Shown: positions 17,138 through 26,702, counted from the first letter of the stretch. The stretch: DNA of 64,000 nt from an uncultured Lachnospiraceae bacterium (GCA_934438085.1 CAKSBC010000012.1:5646-69645), one strand, 5' to 3'. Translations and numbers: made by a program. The notes: a model not told the origin generated them from the letters alone.

Positions 17138-18151
17138 TCAGTTAGCGGTTGAAATAGTTGCAAGTGCTGACTCGTATGTAGCGCCGCCTGTTATCTCGAT
17201 AACCTGAACATAGCCTGTTCCGTCAACGACTCTGAGGTATGCATAGTCATACTTTGTTCCTGTAGGATCAGGAAGCTCTCTTCTGAGTGCTGTAAATGTC
17301 AGGTTGCCGAAGGTCTTTGCGCCGAGATTCTCGATCTTGTATTTGTTGCTTGCGCTTGCCTTTGCCTTCTTTGTAACCTTATACTTTGCAAATCCCTTTG
17401 CAGAGTTGGTGTATCCGTTGATGAAGCCGTCAAGTGTTGTGTTGCCTGCAGTGAACTCATCAATTCTTCTGTATGAGCAGCTGATGCTTCCTGATTCAGA
17501 CTCATAGTACCAGTCTGTACCTGCTCCGTCCTTAAGAAGTGTAGGTGCTACTGTAAGAGTGATCTTGAAGTTTGACCATGTATTTACTGCTGTAGAACCT
17601 GAAATGCTTGAGCTTCCGTAAGCCTGATCAAAGGTACCTGCTGATGGGTTATCTCCGCCTCCCTTTGACTTATATGCCTTCTTTGTGCTGTTCTTTGATA
17701 CAGTTGCGTTAGCTTTCGAATTAGCAGCCGGTGCTGTGTTATTAGCAGGAGCTGTGTTGTTTGCAGCCTTCTGAGCATTCTCAGCTGCGATCTTTGCGAA
17801 ATCAACGCAGGTTGCGTAGTCCTTTGAAGAATCAGCCTCCTGAACCTTTCCGTCAACTACCCAGCGTCCGTTGGCATCGATCTTGTTGCCATCAATGGTT
17901 GTGTTGGTCTGAAGCCATCCGTTATAGTTGAAGTAATAGCATCTTGTTACTCCGTCGGCATCCTTTATCCAGTACCATGTATTTGCAAGGAACTTTGAGC
18001 CGTCAGCATTAAGCTTGTACCACCAGCCGTTGCTTCCTTCATCACACCACTGACCGTTTTCTACAGATGCAGCTGATGCTGTGAAAGCGCTTCCAAATGT
18101 TAATGCACCGGCAGCAGCGATAAGCGCAAGTGCCTTTAAACTCTTCTTCAT
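17138..18151 (-). CDS. Secreted cell-wall-binding repeat protein, unknown C-terminal domain
   Basis: 337 residues. A signal peptide (MKKSLKALALIAAAGALTFG, cleavage near ASA|ASVENG) is followed by choline/cell-wall-binding repeats (GWWYKLNADGSKF, WYWIKDADGVTRCYYFNYNGWLQ, about 30-105), a low-complexity Ala/Asn/Thr linker (about 120-165), and a folded domain (about 185-335) with WSNFKITLTVAP, SGSISCSYRRID and YAYLRVVDGTGYVQVIEITGG. I do not recognise the C-terminal domain; its ending resembles the small beta-rich domains of secreted lipoproteins. TAGGAGGT before ATG. Monocistronic, with its own terminator. A surface-anchored protein is inferred. Confidence 0.85.
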   Translation of the reverse strand: MKKSLKALALIAAAGALTFGSAFTASAASVENGQWCDEGSNGWWYKLNADGSKFLANTWYWIKDADGVTRCYYFNYNGWLQTNTTIDGNKIDANGRWVVDGKVQEADSSKDYATCVDFAKIAAENAQKAANNTAPANNTAPAANSKANATVSKNSTKKAYKSKGGGDNPSAGTFDQAYGSSSISGSTAVNTWSNFKITLTVAPTLLKDGAGTDWYYESESGSISCSYRRIDEFTAGNTTLDGFINGYTNSAKGFAKYKVTKKAKASASNKYKIENLGAKTFGNLTFTALRRELPDPTGTKYDYAYLRVVDGTGYVQVIEITGGATYESALATISTAN

Positions 18152-18291
18152 AAGTTACCTCCTAATGTTATCGAATCATATGTAAATGTCATTCATAATT
18201 AATTTCTTTTGACATTACATACTATATCACATGCTTTTAATTAGTGTCTGAATATTCTCTTAAGCATAATTAAAGTTTTTATCGCCAAATT

Positions 18292-19650
18292 CTAACGATT
18301 TTCTTCGTTAAGAATTTCTCTGACCTTAAGAATGTCTTCAAGTGTTACCTGAGTACTTCCCGGATCCTTTTTAGGCTCCTTTGGTCTCTTCTTTTCCTGA
18401 TGCCCGACGTGCGCCGCGCTTTCATCCGCACTTTTTTCAAGTGCCTGCATGATGAAGTCAGTGTCTATAGCTTCATTCGGCATATCAGCTTCAGACTTGT
18501 CTGATTTCTCAGTTTTTACATACTCAGCTTTTGCTTCCTTATGCTCCGGATTGATATTTGAATATATCCCAAGCATCCTGTAAGGCTCGTCCGGAGTCGT
18601 AGCTATCTCGTTGCCGCCGGTCACCACCATTTTTTGTGCGCTGTAAAGCTTCATGCAGAGCTTATGATACGACTCATACATTCCGTTTTTAAGAAGCCAT
18701 GCCGCAGTGACTGCCTTGACGCCCTTGGGTCTTAGGTCTTCCAAAAGATCTTCAAACTCTTCCTTCTCGCAAAGCTCTTTTATCTCGGCAAGCTTTCTTT
18801 CATCACTGTAGCCGCTCCTGTAATACATGAGTCCCAGGAACGAGCATATATGAAGAAACAGTCTGTTGTTCATTTCATCGAATGTCTCGTCTGAGGCCTT
18901 GATGCCTAACAGCAGTTCATTACAGTCCCTCAATACTAAAAGTGAGCTTGCGACACCATAGGTCTGAAAGGTAGTTATCAGACTTTCTCCGTAGCCATGC
19001 TGAACATAGTTAAGGAATGCGCCCTTTATGACACCAATGGTTTTGCAGTACTTTAAATATCTCAGTACATAGTCTATGTCTTCATTTACAGCGAGCTTTT
19101 CGTTATAAAAGATCCTGTTTTTCTTAACTATGGCAGTGTTGTACAGCTGATTTGAATGTGTACTTATCATATGAAGATCATAAAGATCGGTCAGCATATT
19201 GTCGAGGAACGTATCGCTGTCGTCTGTATAATCGTCTTCAACCTTGAAAACATTTTTTTTACCGTCGTCAAATACCATTCGGAAACCGCACATCACCGTG
19301 TCGGCTTCAGTACGTTCTGCCGCCTCATAAAGCACCTCAAGCATTTCCTTGTCGATATAATCATCGGCATCAAGGGTCAAAAACCATTCTCCCTGCGCCG
19401 CCATTATACCGTCATTTCTTGCAGCTGAAACGCCTCCGTTCGGTTTGATGATCAGTCTGACTCTTTTATCATTTTCAGCTATTGCCTTGACCTTATCCGA
19501 GGTGTCATCGCTTGATCCGTCATCAATGACTATCACCTCGATCTCCGGATAGCTCTGAGAAAGCACAGACTCCACAGCCCTTGTGACTGTGGCTTCCGAA
19601 TTGTATGCCGGTATTATAACACTTATTAATGGATAGCCTTGTTCGTTCAT
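18292..19650 (-). CDS. Family 2 glycosyltransferase
   Basis: 452 residues. The GT-A domain is at residues 1-230: PLISVIIPAYNSEATVTRAVESV, VIDDGSSDDT and DADDYID (metal-binding DxD type), plus the acidic QYGE-like HGYGES. A C-terminal extension of about 220 residues ends in a charged Lys/Glu-rich tail (about 380-452) of unclear function. It transfers a sugar from a nucleotide sugar in surface-glycan synthesis; acceptor unknown. Four bp after the upstream GT2 gene, it is last of the glmM-GT8-GT2-GT2 run. Confidence 0.9.
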   Translation of the reverse strand: MNEQGYPLISVIIPAYNSEATVTRAVESVLSQSYPEIEVIVIDDGSSDDTSDKVKAIAENDKRVRLIIKPNGGVSAARNDGIMAAQGEWFLTLDADDYIDKEMLEVLYEAAERTEADTVMCGFRMVFDDGKKNVFKVEDDYTDDSDTFLDNMLTDLYDLHMISTHSNQLYNTAIVKKNRIFYNEKLAVNEDIDYVLRYLKYCKTIGVIKGAFLNYVQHGYGESLITTFQTYGVASSLLVLRDCNELLLGIKASDETFDEMNNRLFLHICSFLGLMYYRSGYSDERKLAEIKELCEKEEFEDLLEDLRPKGVKAVTAAWLLKNGMYESYHKLCMKLYSAQKMVVTGGNEIATTPDEPYRMLGIYSNINPEHKEAKAEYVKTEKSDKSEADMPNEAIDTDFIMQALEKSADESAAHVGHQEKKRPKEPKKDPGSTQVTLEDILKVREILNEENR

Positions 19651-19654
19651 GCAC

Positions 19655-20599
19655 TCATCTCACAAATAATCTTGTCTCCAACATAACTATACTCTGTACG
19701 GCTTTCAGTAAAAGCATTTTGAAATCCCCTGCGCCCAAATATTTTTTAAAATATATCCTTTCAGAATCACGGCGAAAGCTCTGCCTTTTTACCGCTCCGT
19801 TTCCGGCTCCGCTTATACTGTGTGAACCCTCATGTAAGTAGCATTCCGAAAGAAGAAATGTCTTTTTGCCAAGCCTTTCCATTCGTGCTCCGAGTGCATA
19901 TTCCTCCATATAAAGGAACATATCCTCGTCGTAGCCTCCGCATTCGGTAAATGCCTTGGTATCGACCATGAGCAGAGAGCCGTGAACCGCATAAACCGGA
20001 ATGAGCGGAGCATTCTTTTCATAATAATCTCTGCTATAGTTAATGCGATCAGAAAAAAGCCTTTTAAGGATCGGTCCGCTTGCTGAAAGCTCTGCAAAAA
20101 ATCCTCTTTTGCACCAGCCGGATCTCTTTAATTCATCATAATTCTTAAGCGCAGTTTTCTCAAGCTGCTTCATATTAATATCATCTGCTTTGTGTGCATA
20201 AGACGCAGCATCAGTGGCAGCTGTATCACTCATAACAGCCCCGACAACTCCGATATCCGGGTGTTCCTTAAACACTGTCTGCATTTTTTCTATGAGAGAC
20301 TCGCTAAATGCCGCATCCGGATTCGCTATGACCGCAAGCTCAGCTCTAAGCACATCATGTGCATAGCGCACACCTATATTGTTGCCGTAGCCGTAGCCTC
20401 CGTTTTTTTTATTTTTAATGAGTACCGTCTTTTTTACGCATTCTCTTGCTGCCGGCTCAAGCTTTTTCAAGCTGTCATCTGCGGAAGCATTATCCAAAAC
20501 AACTATACAGTCAATTGCTTTGAAATGCTCTATGCGCTTCATGGCGTCTATGGTCGCCTCGGCATCATTATAATTAAGTAATATCGCCGCTGTCGTCAT
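19655..20599 (-). CDS. Family 2 glycosyltransferase (rhamnosyltransferase-like)
   Basis: 314 residues from the ATG at 20599, whose ATGA overlaps the stop of the GT8 gene. GT2 features are MTTAAILLNYNDAEATIDAM, LDNASADDS, the long KNGGYGYGNNIGVRYA typical of the rhamnosyltransferase-like branch, and DAAF in place of DxD. Adjacent rfbABD genes would supply dTDP-rhamnose, so rhamnose transfer is plausible but inferred. An upstream in-frame extension runs inside the GT8 gene and is not coding. Confidence 0.9.
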   Translation of the reverse strand: MTTAAILLNYNDAEATIDAMKRIEHFKAIDCIVVLDNASADDSLKKLEPAARECVKKTVLIKNKKNGGYGYGNNIGVRYAHDVLRAELAVIANPDAAFSESLIEKMQTVFKEHPDIGVVGAVMSDTAATDAASYAHKADDINMKQLEKTALKNYDELKRSGWCKRGFFAELSASGPILKRLFSDRINYSRDYYEKNAPLIPVYAVHGSLLMVDTKAFTECGGYDEDMFLYMEEYALGARMERLGKKTFLLSECYLHEGSHSISGAGNGAVKRQSFRRDSERIYFKKYLGAGDFKMLLLKAVQSIVMLETRLFVR

Positions 20600-21645
20600 G
20601 ATTTCTGTTTCTTCTTTACAGTTTTTTCGTAATAGCTGTGTGATATCCGATCTCTTAATGCCGGGCATATCGCCGTGACAAGATTCATAAGATGATACAT
20701 AAGCATTTCCTTTTGCCTGCCCGGAGTTTTTTCTGTTCCGGCCCAAGGTGAAAGCTCAAGATATTTCTCATAATCGGCAGTATATGGATTAAAGCTGCCC
20801 TTTATCCAAGGCCTCTCGTCTCCTGCATAATGTATAACCGCCGGAAGTGCTCTTGCGGCATCATATTCTTTTTCGCTCATTATCTTTTTATACCACTTCG
20901 CCGTGCGGCAAAGGCTTTTATAGCTGCGATAATGATAATTTGAGAAAAAGTCATAGCCCTGCCAAAGCACTCTGACATTATCCTTCAGAACATAGTTAAC
21001 GATATCCTGATCGGAAAATGGCAGTCTTCCGTTCTTTTCCTTGTAGTAATCAACACACTTTGAGGTTATCTGCTGCCTTTCCCACGCTTTCCTGTCTACG
21101 AGCATAACTCCGGTGTTGAAGTAAGGCGTATCTAAGCTCATGCCAAGATACTCTCTGACCTCAGGATAAATGGTTGGCTCCGGGACAAGTCCTGCCGGTT
21201 TACCTTCAAGCTTCGTCTGAAACAGCATATTTAATTGTCTCTTCACCACAGTATCGCAGTCAAGATAAAGATATCTTTCAACATCCTCAGGTAAATACTG
21301 TGGAGCAAATATCCTTGCAAGTGCAGTCACAGTAAATTTTCCGGCATCGAGGCCTTCTCCGAATATAAGCTTAAGTCTTCCTTCAAAATCCTCAAGATCG
21401 ATCACACTGACCTCACGCTTAAATCCGTTCGGCACCGCTCCCATGCCCTGCTGCATGGCAATTCTGTCCGTGACAGAATATATATCTCCTATTGAAGAAA
21501 GCTTTTTCTTGGATTCCTCGGATATCCTGTTTCCTAAAATAAATATCCTGATACTTTCCTCAAGTCTGTTATTTTCAAAGATAGATGTAATGCTGACTGC
21601 CGTATGCACCGCATAGCTGTCATCACAGTTATAAACTATATCCAT
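20596..21645 (-). CDS. Family 8 glycosyltransferase
   Basis: 349 residues. A GT8 retaining transferase: MDIVYNCDDSYAVHTAVSI at the N-terminus, the metal-binding YLYLDCDTVV near residue 125, YFNTGVMLVD and FSDQDIVNYVL, and HYAGDERPW near the C-terminus. Such enzymes add glucose or galactose to lipopolysaccharide or cell-wall glycans. It overlaps the following GT2 by 4 bp and starts 5 bp after glmM. Confidence 0.93.
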   Translation of the reverse strand: MDIVYNCDDSYAVHTAVSITSIFENNRLEESIRIFILGNRISEESKKKLSSIGDIYSVTDRIAMQQGMGAVPNGFKREVSVIDLEDFEGRLKLIFGEGLDAGKFTVTALARIFAPQYLPEDVERYLYLDCDTVVKRQLNMLFQTKLEGKPAGLVPEPTIYPEVREYLGMSLDTPYFNTGVMLVDRKAWERQQITSKCVDYYKEKNGRLPFSDQDIVNYVLKDNVRVLWQGYDFFSNYHYRSYKSLCRTAKWYKKIMSEKEYDAARALPAVIHYAGDERPWIKGSFNPYTADYEKYLELSPWAGTEKTPGRQKEMLMYHLMNLVTAICPALRDRISHSYYEKTVKKKQKS

Positions 21646-21649
21646 ATTC

Positions 21650-23074
21650 TTAAATTATTACACCTGCTGCCTTCATTGCCGCAATAATATCATCGCAATG
21701 CTTCTCGCACTCTTCCTTTGTCGGAGCCTCTGCCATTACCCTTACGACGGGCTCTGTGCCGGATTCTCTGAGCAGTACTCTTCCGGTATCGCCTAATGCT
21801 TTTTCTGCCTTAAGGACAGCATTTCTTACTTCTGCATTTTCAACAGCCGCCTTTTTATCCTCTACTCTGACATTCTTAAGTGACTGAGGATACATTTTGC
21901 AGCCTTCAAAAAGCTCTGATGCCTTCTTTTTGCTTTCAATAAGCACACGCATTGTCTTTAATGAGGTCAGTATACCGTCTCCTGTAGTGGCATTATCAGC
22001 AAAGATGATGTGTCCAGACTGCTCACCGCCAAGCTTATAGCCGTGCTCAGACATGCATTCCCATACAAATCTGTCACCAACAGCCGTCTTTTCATATCGG
22101 ATTCCTTCTCTTTCAAAGGCTCTGAACAAACCGAAATTGCTCATAACGGTAACAACCGCGGTATCATCCTTGAGAAGTCCCTTGGATCTCATATTTAATG
22201 CGCAGGCATATATGAGCTGGTCTCCATTGATCTCCTGTCCCTTTTCATCGGAAGCAAGGCAGCGGTCTGCATCTCCGTCATATGCGAATCCGATCTCGCA
22301 GTTATTCTCTTTGGTAAAAGCTGTGATAGAGTCTATGTGAGTTGAGCCGACCTTGTCGTTAATGTTAATGCCGTCAGGAGTATAGGCCTTTACTATGACC
22401 TCTGCTCCTAAGGCTTCGTAAACCTCCTTTGCAAGGAATGAAGCAGAGCCGTTGGCACAGTCAAGTGCAATTTTCCTTCCTGCAAATAAAGTCCTTGCAT
22501 AAGCTCTGTCTTCATCTGAAAGCTTTGCAGTTTCTAAGCTCTTAACATTCTTAGCATCAGCGATCGCAGCAGCTATAAGGTGATCGCGGTAATGCTCTCT
22601 TCCCTCAGAATAGTCATTTACGGTACCTATCTCAGCTCTTAATGCATAAGGTATCTCTCCCATAGATCCGTCAAGATAGCTTTCAACCTCAGCTATCTCA
22701 CTGTCTCCAAGCTTTGATCCGTCACCGTTTATGACCTTTATGCCGTTATCATAGTAAGGATTGTGTGAGGCAGATATCATTACTCCGCAGTCAAAGTTAT
22801 CATTTCTTGCTGCATACGAAACCGAAGGTGTAGTTGTTACATGCATAAGGTATACGTCTGCTCCAGATGCCGTAATTCCTGCCGCAAGTGCATTTTCTAT
22901 CATAGAACACGAAAGTCTCGTATCTTCACCTATAACTATGCGGCATCTTTCTCCTGCCGCCTTCTTTTGCTTGTAGTAATAGCCTAAAAATCTGCCGGTC
23001 TTATATGCAAGCTCTGCAGTAAGCTTGACTCCTGCTTCGCCTCTGAAACCATCTGTTCCAAAAAAACGTCCCAT
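21650..23074 (-). CDS. glmM: Phosphoglucosamine mutase GlmM
   Basis: 474 residues from ATG 23074 (AAGGAG 5 bp upstream). It converts glucosamine-6-P to glucosamine-1-P for UDP-GlcNAc. Motifs are FGTDGFRG, the phosphoserine loop ISASHNPYYDNGIK at about 100-113, the Mg loop YDGDADRC, and RESGTEPVVRVM at the C-terminus. It is about 25 residues longer than usual, with an insertion before FAGRKIALDCANG (about residues 175-200, Lys/Glu-rich). It heads the GT8-GT2-GT2 run. This is unusual, since glmM often sits with glmS or cdaA/ybbR. Confidence 0.94.
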   Translation of the reverse strand: MGRFFGTDGFRGEAGVKLTAELAYKTGRFLGYYYKQKKAAGERCRIVIGEDTRLSCSMIENALAAGITASGADVYLMHVTTTPSVSYAARNDNFDCGVMISASHNPYYDNGIKVINGDGSKLGDSEIAEVESYLDGSMGEIPYALRAEIGTVNDYSEGREHYRDHLIAAAIADAKNVKSLETAKLSDEDRAYARTLFAGRKIALDCANGSASFLAKEVYEALGAEVIVKAYTPDGININDKVGSTHIDSITAFTKENNCEIGFAYDGDADRCLASDEKGQEINGDQLIYACALNMRSKGLLKDDTAVVTVMSNFGLFRAFEREGIRYEKTAVGDRFVWECMSEHGYKLGGEQSGHIIFADNATTGDGILTSLKTMRVLIESKKKASELFEGCKMYPQSLKNVRVEDKKAAVENAEVRNAVLKAEKALGDTGRVLLRESGTEPVVRVMAEAPTKEECEKHCDDIIAAMKAAGVII

Positions 23075-23210
23075 GCCGTCTCCTTGTATCTGTCTGAATA
23101 TCACTGAACTGTAAGCTCCTGATGATATTTCAGTTATTCATAACTATGCTGATTTTAACACAATACCGACATACAAAGTTCTTCTATGCTTTGCATGCCG
23201 GTCTAAAAAT

Positions 23211-24065
23211 TCAGCTGTTTTCGTTCAATTCCTTTATAAATCTGCTAAGTGCATCCTGCCACGGCGGAAGCTGCTCAAAGCCATGCTCTGTGAGCTTAGA
23301 AGTATCAAGTCTTGAATTATGAGGTCTTTTTGCCTTTGCCGGATACTGATCTGAGCTTACAGGCTCAACATCTACAGTTTTTCCTGCCTCTTTAAATATA
23401 GCCTTTGCAAATTCATACCATGAGCAATAGCCTGTGTTTGCGGCATGATAGGTTCCGTACTCATCGGTAACTATCATATCAACTGCGAGTCTTGCTATAT
23501 CAGGCGTATATGAAGGTCCTCCGACCTGATCCGATACTACTGTAAGATGATCATGTGTCTCTGCAAGCTTCAGCATTGTCTTAACAAAGTTCTTGCCGTT
23601 TATTCCGTAGACCCACTGCAGTCTTATGATGAAATGTCTGTCCGGAATAAGCTCTCTTACAGCATTTTCACCGTCCAGCTTTGACTGTCCGTAAACGCTT
23701 ACCGGATTTGTTTTATCCTCAGGCTTCCAAGGCGTAGTGCCCTCTCCGTCAAAAACATAATCCGTCGAGAAATACATAAGCTTTGCGCCTGAACGAGCGC
23801 AGGCTCTTGCGATATTTGCCGTGCCGTTAACATTAACAGCTCTTGCCGCATCGACATTGTCCTCTGCTGCATCTACTGCTGTCCATGCAGCACAGTGAAT
23901 CACCGCATCCGGATGAGTCTCGTCAATGACCTTATCTACAGCAGCGGCGCTTGTTATATCCATATCATCGGAATTCACTCCGATGCCTTCAATGCCGCGC
24001 GCCTTAAGCACCTTCATGACATCATAGCCAAGCTGTCCTCTGATGCCTGTTACCAATACCTTCAT
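23211..24065 (-). CDS. rfbD: dTDP-4-dehydrorhamnose reductase RfbD/RmlD
   Basis: 284 residues from ATG 24065. An NAD(P)H-dependent SDR that makes dTDP-L-rhamnose in the last step. It has the MKVLVTGIRGQLGYDV Rossmann start, STDYVFDGEG, the YGQSKLDGENAV catalytic Tyr-Lys, and DQVGGPSYTPDIA. The ATG overlaps the rfbB stop by one base (TAATG). Confidence 0.95.
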   Translation of the reverse strand: MKVLVTGIRGQLGYDVMKVLKARGIEGIGVNSDDMDITSAAAVDKVIDETHPDAVIHCAAWTAVDAAEDNVDAARAVNVNGTANIARACARSGAKLMYFSTDYVFDGEGTTPWKPEDKTNPVSVYGQSKLDGENAVRELIPDRHFIIRLQWVYGINGKNFVKTMLKLAETHDHLTVVSDQVGGPSYTPDIARLAVDMIVTDEYGTYHAANTGYCSWYEFAKAIFKEAGKTVDVEPVSSDQYPAKAKRPHNSRLDTSKLTEHGFEQLPPWQDALSRFIKELNENS

Positions 24066-25090
24066 TACTGCACTCTGTCCTTGTACATATCTTTGAAGTA
24101 TGTCTGATAATCTCCTGAAAGGATATGCTGCATCCAATCCTGATTATCGAGATACCACTGAATAGTCTGTCTGATACCTGTATCGAAATTGTAGGTAGGT
24201 ACCCATCCGAGCTCCTTCTCGAGTTTTTCCGGATCGATAGCGTATCTGCGGTCATGACCAGGTCTGTCCTTAACATACTTTATAAGTGATTCAGGCTTAC
24301 CAAGAGTCTCAAGTATAGTCTTAACTACATCAAGGTTAGTTCTCTCGTTATGTCCGCCGATGTTATAAACATCACCGATCTTTCCGTTTCTTACGATAAG
24401 GTCGATAGCCTTGCAGTGATCCTCAACATGGAGCCAGTCACGTACATTTGTTCCTGTTCCGTAAACCGGAAGCTCCTGATCGTTAAGTGCACGGCTGATC
24501 ATAAGCGGGATCAGCTTCTCAGGGAACTGATACTGTCCGTAGTTATTTGAGCAGCGGCTGATAGTTACAGGAAGACCGAAGGTTCTGTGATATGCCTGAA
24601 CGAACATATCCGCTGATGCCTTTGATGCTGAATAAGGGCTTGAAGCATGAAGCGGTGTATTCTCTGTAAAGAAAAGGTCAGGTCTGTCAAGCGGAAGATC
24701 TCCGTAAACCTCGTCTGTAGATACCTGATGATATCTCGGAGTTGAGAATTCCTTGCAGGCATCAAGCAGAGTGGTTGTTCCCATAACATTGGTACGAACA
24801 AAGTCCTCAGGGTTCTTTACCGAACGGTCTACATGAGTCTCTGCGGCAAAGTTGATAACACAGTCAGGCTTTTCCTGCTCGAAAAGATCAAATACAAACT
24901 TTCTGTCTGCAATATCACCTCTGATAAATTTATAATTAGCCTTGTCCTCTATAGGCTTAAGGTTTTCAAGGTTTCCTGCATAGGTCAGCTTATCTAAATT
25001 GATAATTGTATCTTCCGGATATGTATTTACAAGATACTGCACCATTACGCTGCCTATAAAGCCTGCGCCGCCAGTTACGATTATTCTCAT
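24065..25090 (-). CDS. rfbB: dTDP-glucose 4,6-dehydratase RfbB/RmlB
   Basis: 341 residues. An SDR of dTDP-rhamnose synthesis. It has TGGAGFIGS, FAAETHVDRSV, HQVSTDEVYGDL (catalytic Thr-Asp-Glu), YSASKASAD (Tyr-Lys), RCSNNYGQYQFPEKLIP and RPGHDRRYAID. It lies 12 bp after rfbA and is coupled to rfbD. Confidence 0.97.
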   Translation of the reverse strand: MRIIVTGGAGFIGSVMVQYLVNTYPEDTIINLDKLTYAGNLENLKPIEDKANYKFIRGDIADRKFVFDLFEQEKPDCVINFAAETHVDRSVKNPEDFVRTNVMGTTTLLDACKEFSTPRYHQVSTDEVYGDLPLDRPDLFFTENTPLHASSPYSASKASADMFVQAYHRTFGLPVTISRCSNNYGQYQFPEKLIPLMISRALNDQELPVYGTGTNVRDWLHVEDHCKAIDLIVRNGKIGDVYNIGGHNERTNLDVVKTILETLGKPESLIKYVKDRPGHDRRYAIDPEKLEKELGWVPTYNFDTGIRQTIQWYLDNQDWMQHILSGDYQTYFKDMYKDRVQ

Positions 25091-25102
25091 TATGCTTACT
25101 CC

Positions 25103-25996
25103 TTATCTTCCCTCTATCTTATCAACGTATTTGCCGTCAAGTACGTCCTTAAGGTATTTGCCGTACTGATTCTTCTTGAGCACTTCGTAGGACTTCATTA
25201 CTTCGTCCTTTGTGATCCATCCGTTGAGATAAGCTATCTCCTCAAGACAAGCTATCTTTCTGTGCTCATGAGTCTCTACTGTACGCACAAAGTTTCCTGC
25301 GTCCATGAGTGACTCATGGGTACCTGTATCAAGCCATGTGTAGCCCTGACCCAAAAGCTCGACCTCAAGCTCTCCGTTTTCAAGATAAATACGGTTAAGA
25401 TCTGTTATTTCAAGCTCGCCTCTTGCTGACGGCTTAAGATTCTTGGCATAGTCAACTACTCTGTTATCATAGAAATAGAGTCCTGTTACGCAGTAGTTTG
25501 ACTTCGGATGCTCCGGCTTTTCCTCAATAGATATAGCCTTGCCGCTCTTATCAAACTCAACGATTCCGAATCTCTCAGGATCATCTACATAGTAGCCGAA
25601 TACTGTAGCGCCGCTCTCCTTGGATGCCGCACGCTGAAGTCTCTGTCTGAAGCCATGTCCGTGGAATATATTATCTCCGAGCACCATAGCCGCATGATCT
25701 CCGTTAATGAAATCCTCACCTATGATAAATGCCTGTGCAAGTCCGTCAGGTGACGGCTGTACAGCATAAGAAAGATTTACACCGAACTGGCTTCCGTCAC
25801 CTAAAAGGTCAGAAAAGCGAGGTGTATCCTGAGGTGTTGATATAATAAGTATATCCTGTATGCCTGCATTCATAAGTACAGACAGCGGATAATAGATCAT
25901 CGGTTTATCATAAATAGGCAAAAGCTGCTTACTTGTTACCTTTGTCAGCGGATAGAGTCTGGTGCCGGAGCCGCCGGCAAGAATAATACCTTTCAT
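25103..25996 (-). CDS. rfbA: Glucose-1-phosphate thymidylyltransferase RfbA/RmlA
   Basis: 297 residues. The first enzyme of dTDP-rhamnose synthesis. It has the nucleotidyltransferase loop LAGGSGTRLYPLT, KQLLPIYDKPMIYYPLS, VLGDNIFHG, EEKPEHPKSNYCVTGLYFYD and the C-terminal YTWLDTGTHESL. First gene of the rfbA-rfbB-rfbD group; rfbC is not found in this window. GGAGG precedes the ATG. Confidence 0.97.
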   Translation of the reverse strand: MKGIILAGGSGTRLYPLTKVTSKQLLPIYDKPMIYYPLSVLMNAGIQDILIISTPQDTPRFSDLLGDGSQFGVNLSYAVQPSPDGLAQAFIIGEDFINGDHAAMVLGDNIFHGHGFRQRLQRAASKESGATVFGYYVDDPERFGIVEFDKSGKAISIEEKPEHPKSNYCVTGLYFYDNRVVDYAKNLKPSARGELEITDLNRIYLENGELEVELLGQGYTWLDTGTHESLMDAGNFVRTVETHEHRKIACLEEIAYLNGWITKDEVMKSYEVLKKNQYGKYLKDVLDGKYVDKIEGR

Positions 25997-26122
25997 ATTT
26001 CCTCCATAAACGGATCAATATAGTTTTTCATTAAAATCCAACTTACATTGTACCCGAACCGTAAAGAATTGCACTACTTTTTTCTTAAATTTATGCAAAG
26101 ATTTCTTTATTTATAGGAATCT

Positions 26123-26554
26123 TCAGATTATATACTCATTTCCGCCGTCTGTTTTCATGAGATCTCTTAATGTAATACCGTCAAAGTACTCGTTTATCAA
26201 ACTATTGAATTTGCTCCACATAGGAAGTGTCCTGCATTCCGACGCCTTTTCGCAGGGCTCTGCTCCCGGCTGTAAGCACGCCACCGGAGCAAGGTCTCCC
26301 TCTGTAAGTCTTAAAATCTCTCCTATCTTATAATCCTCCGGCTCTCTGGTCAGCATATAGCCGCCGCCTTTTCCGTGTACTCCCTTTATAAGGTTATTTT
26401 TTGCAAGCACCGGGAGTATCTTCTCAAGATATTTAAGTGATATATCCTGTCTTTCTGCAACCTCCTTCATTGGAATGTATGCGCCGTTTCTGTGTTCTGC
26501 AAGATCAAGCAATACTCTAATTGCATATCTGCCCTTTGTTGATACTATTGCCAT
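26123..26554 (-). CDS. Rrf2-family regulator, probably CymR-like
   Basis: 143 residues. A winged-helix Rrf2 protein (GRYAIRVLLDLAEH, QDISLKYLEKILPVLAKNNLIKG, HGKGGGYMLTR) with three cysteines in a C-terminal loop (CLQPGAEPCEKASEC, about 93-107), as in members that sense Fe-S status or cysteine. Its neighbour cysK and the motif TGTTGGTA shared by both promoters suggest a CymR-type role with CysK as partner. IscR-like Fe-S sensing remains possible because of the cysteines. ACGGAG lies upstream of the ATG. Confidence 0.85.
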   Translation of the reverse strand: MAIVSTKGRYAIRVLLDLAEHRNGAYIPMKEVAERQDISLKYLEKILPVLAKNNLIKGVHGKGGGYMLTREPEDYKIGEILRLTEGDLAPVACLQPGAEPCEKASECRTLPMWSKFNSLINEYFDGITLRDLMKTDGGNEYII

Positions 26555-26653
26555 TTATAATTACTCCGTTCTATCTATAATGTAATTTGCAAATTTTATT
26601 ATCTCTGCCTTATTTAGCTTACCACAACAGCGATTTATTGTATATACCCCCTT

Positions 26654-26661
26654 TGTTGGTA
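26654..26661. promoter_or_regulatory. Rrf2 operator-like motif upstream of its own gene
   Basis: TGTTGGTA (plus-strand reading) with a TACC half 9 bp away (26645-26648); the same octamer is in the cysK operator at 27895-27902. It lies about 100 bp upstream of the Rrf2 gene start. Confidence 0.5.
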
Positions 26662-26676
26662 GAGTAAAAACAAACG

Positions 26677-26702
26677 AAAAACCCGGGGTTTAATTCCCGG
26701 GT
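26677..26702 (-). terminator. Terminator of cysK
   Basis: ACCCGGG (26681-26687) pairs with CCCGGGT (26696-26702) with an 8-nt loop; a U-run follows on the minus strand. Confidence 0.9.
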
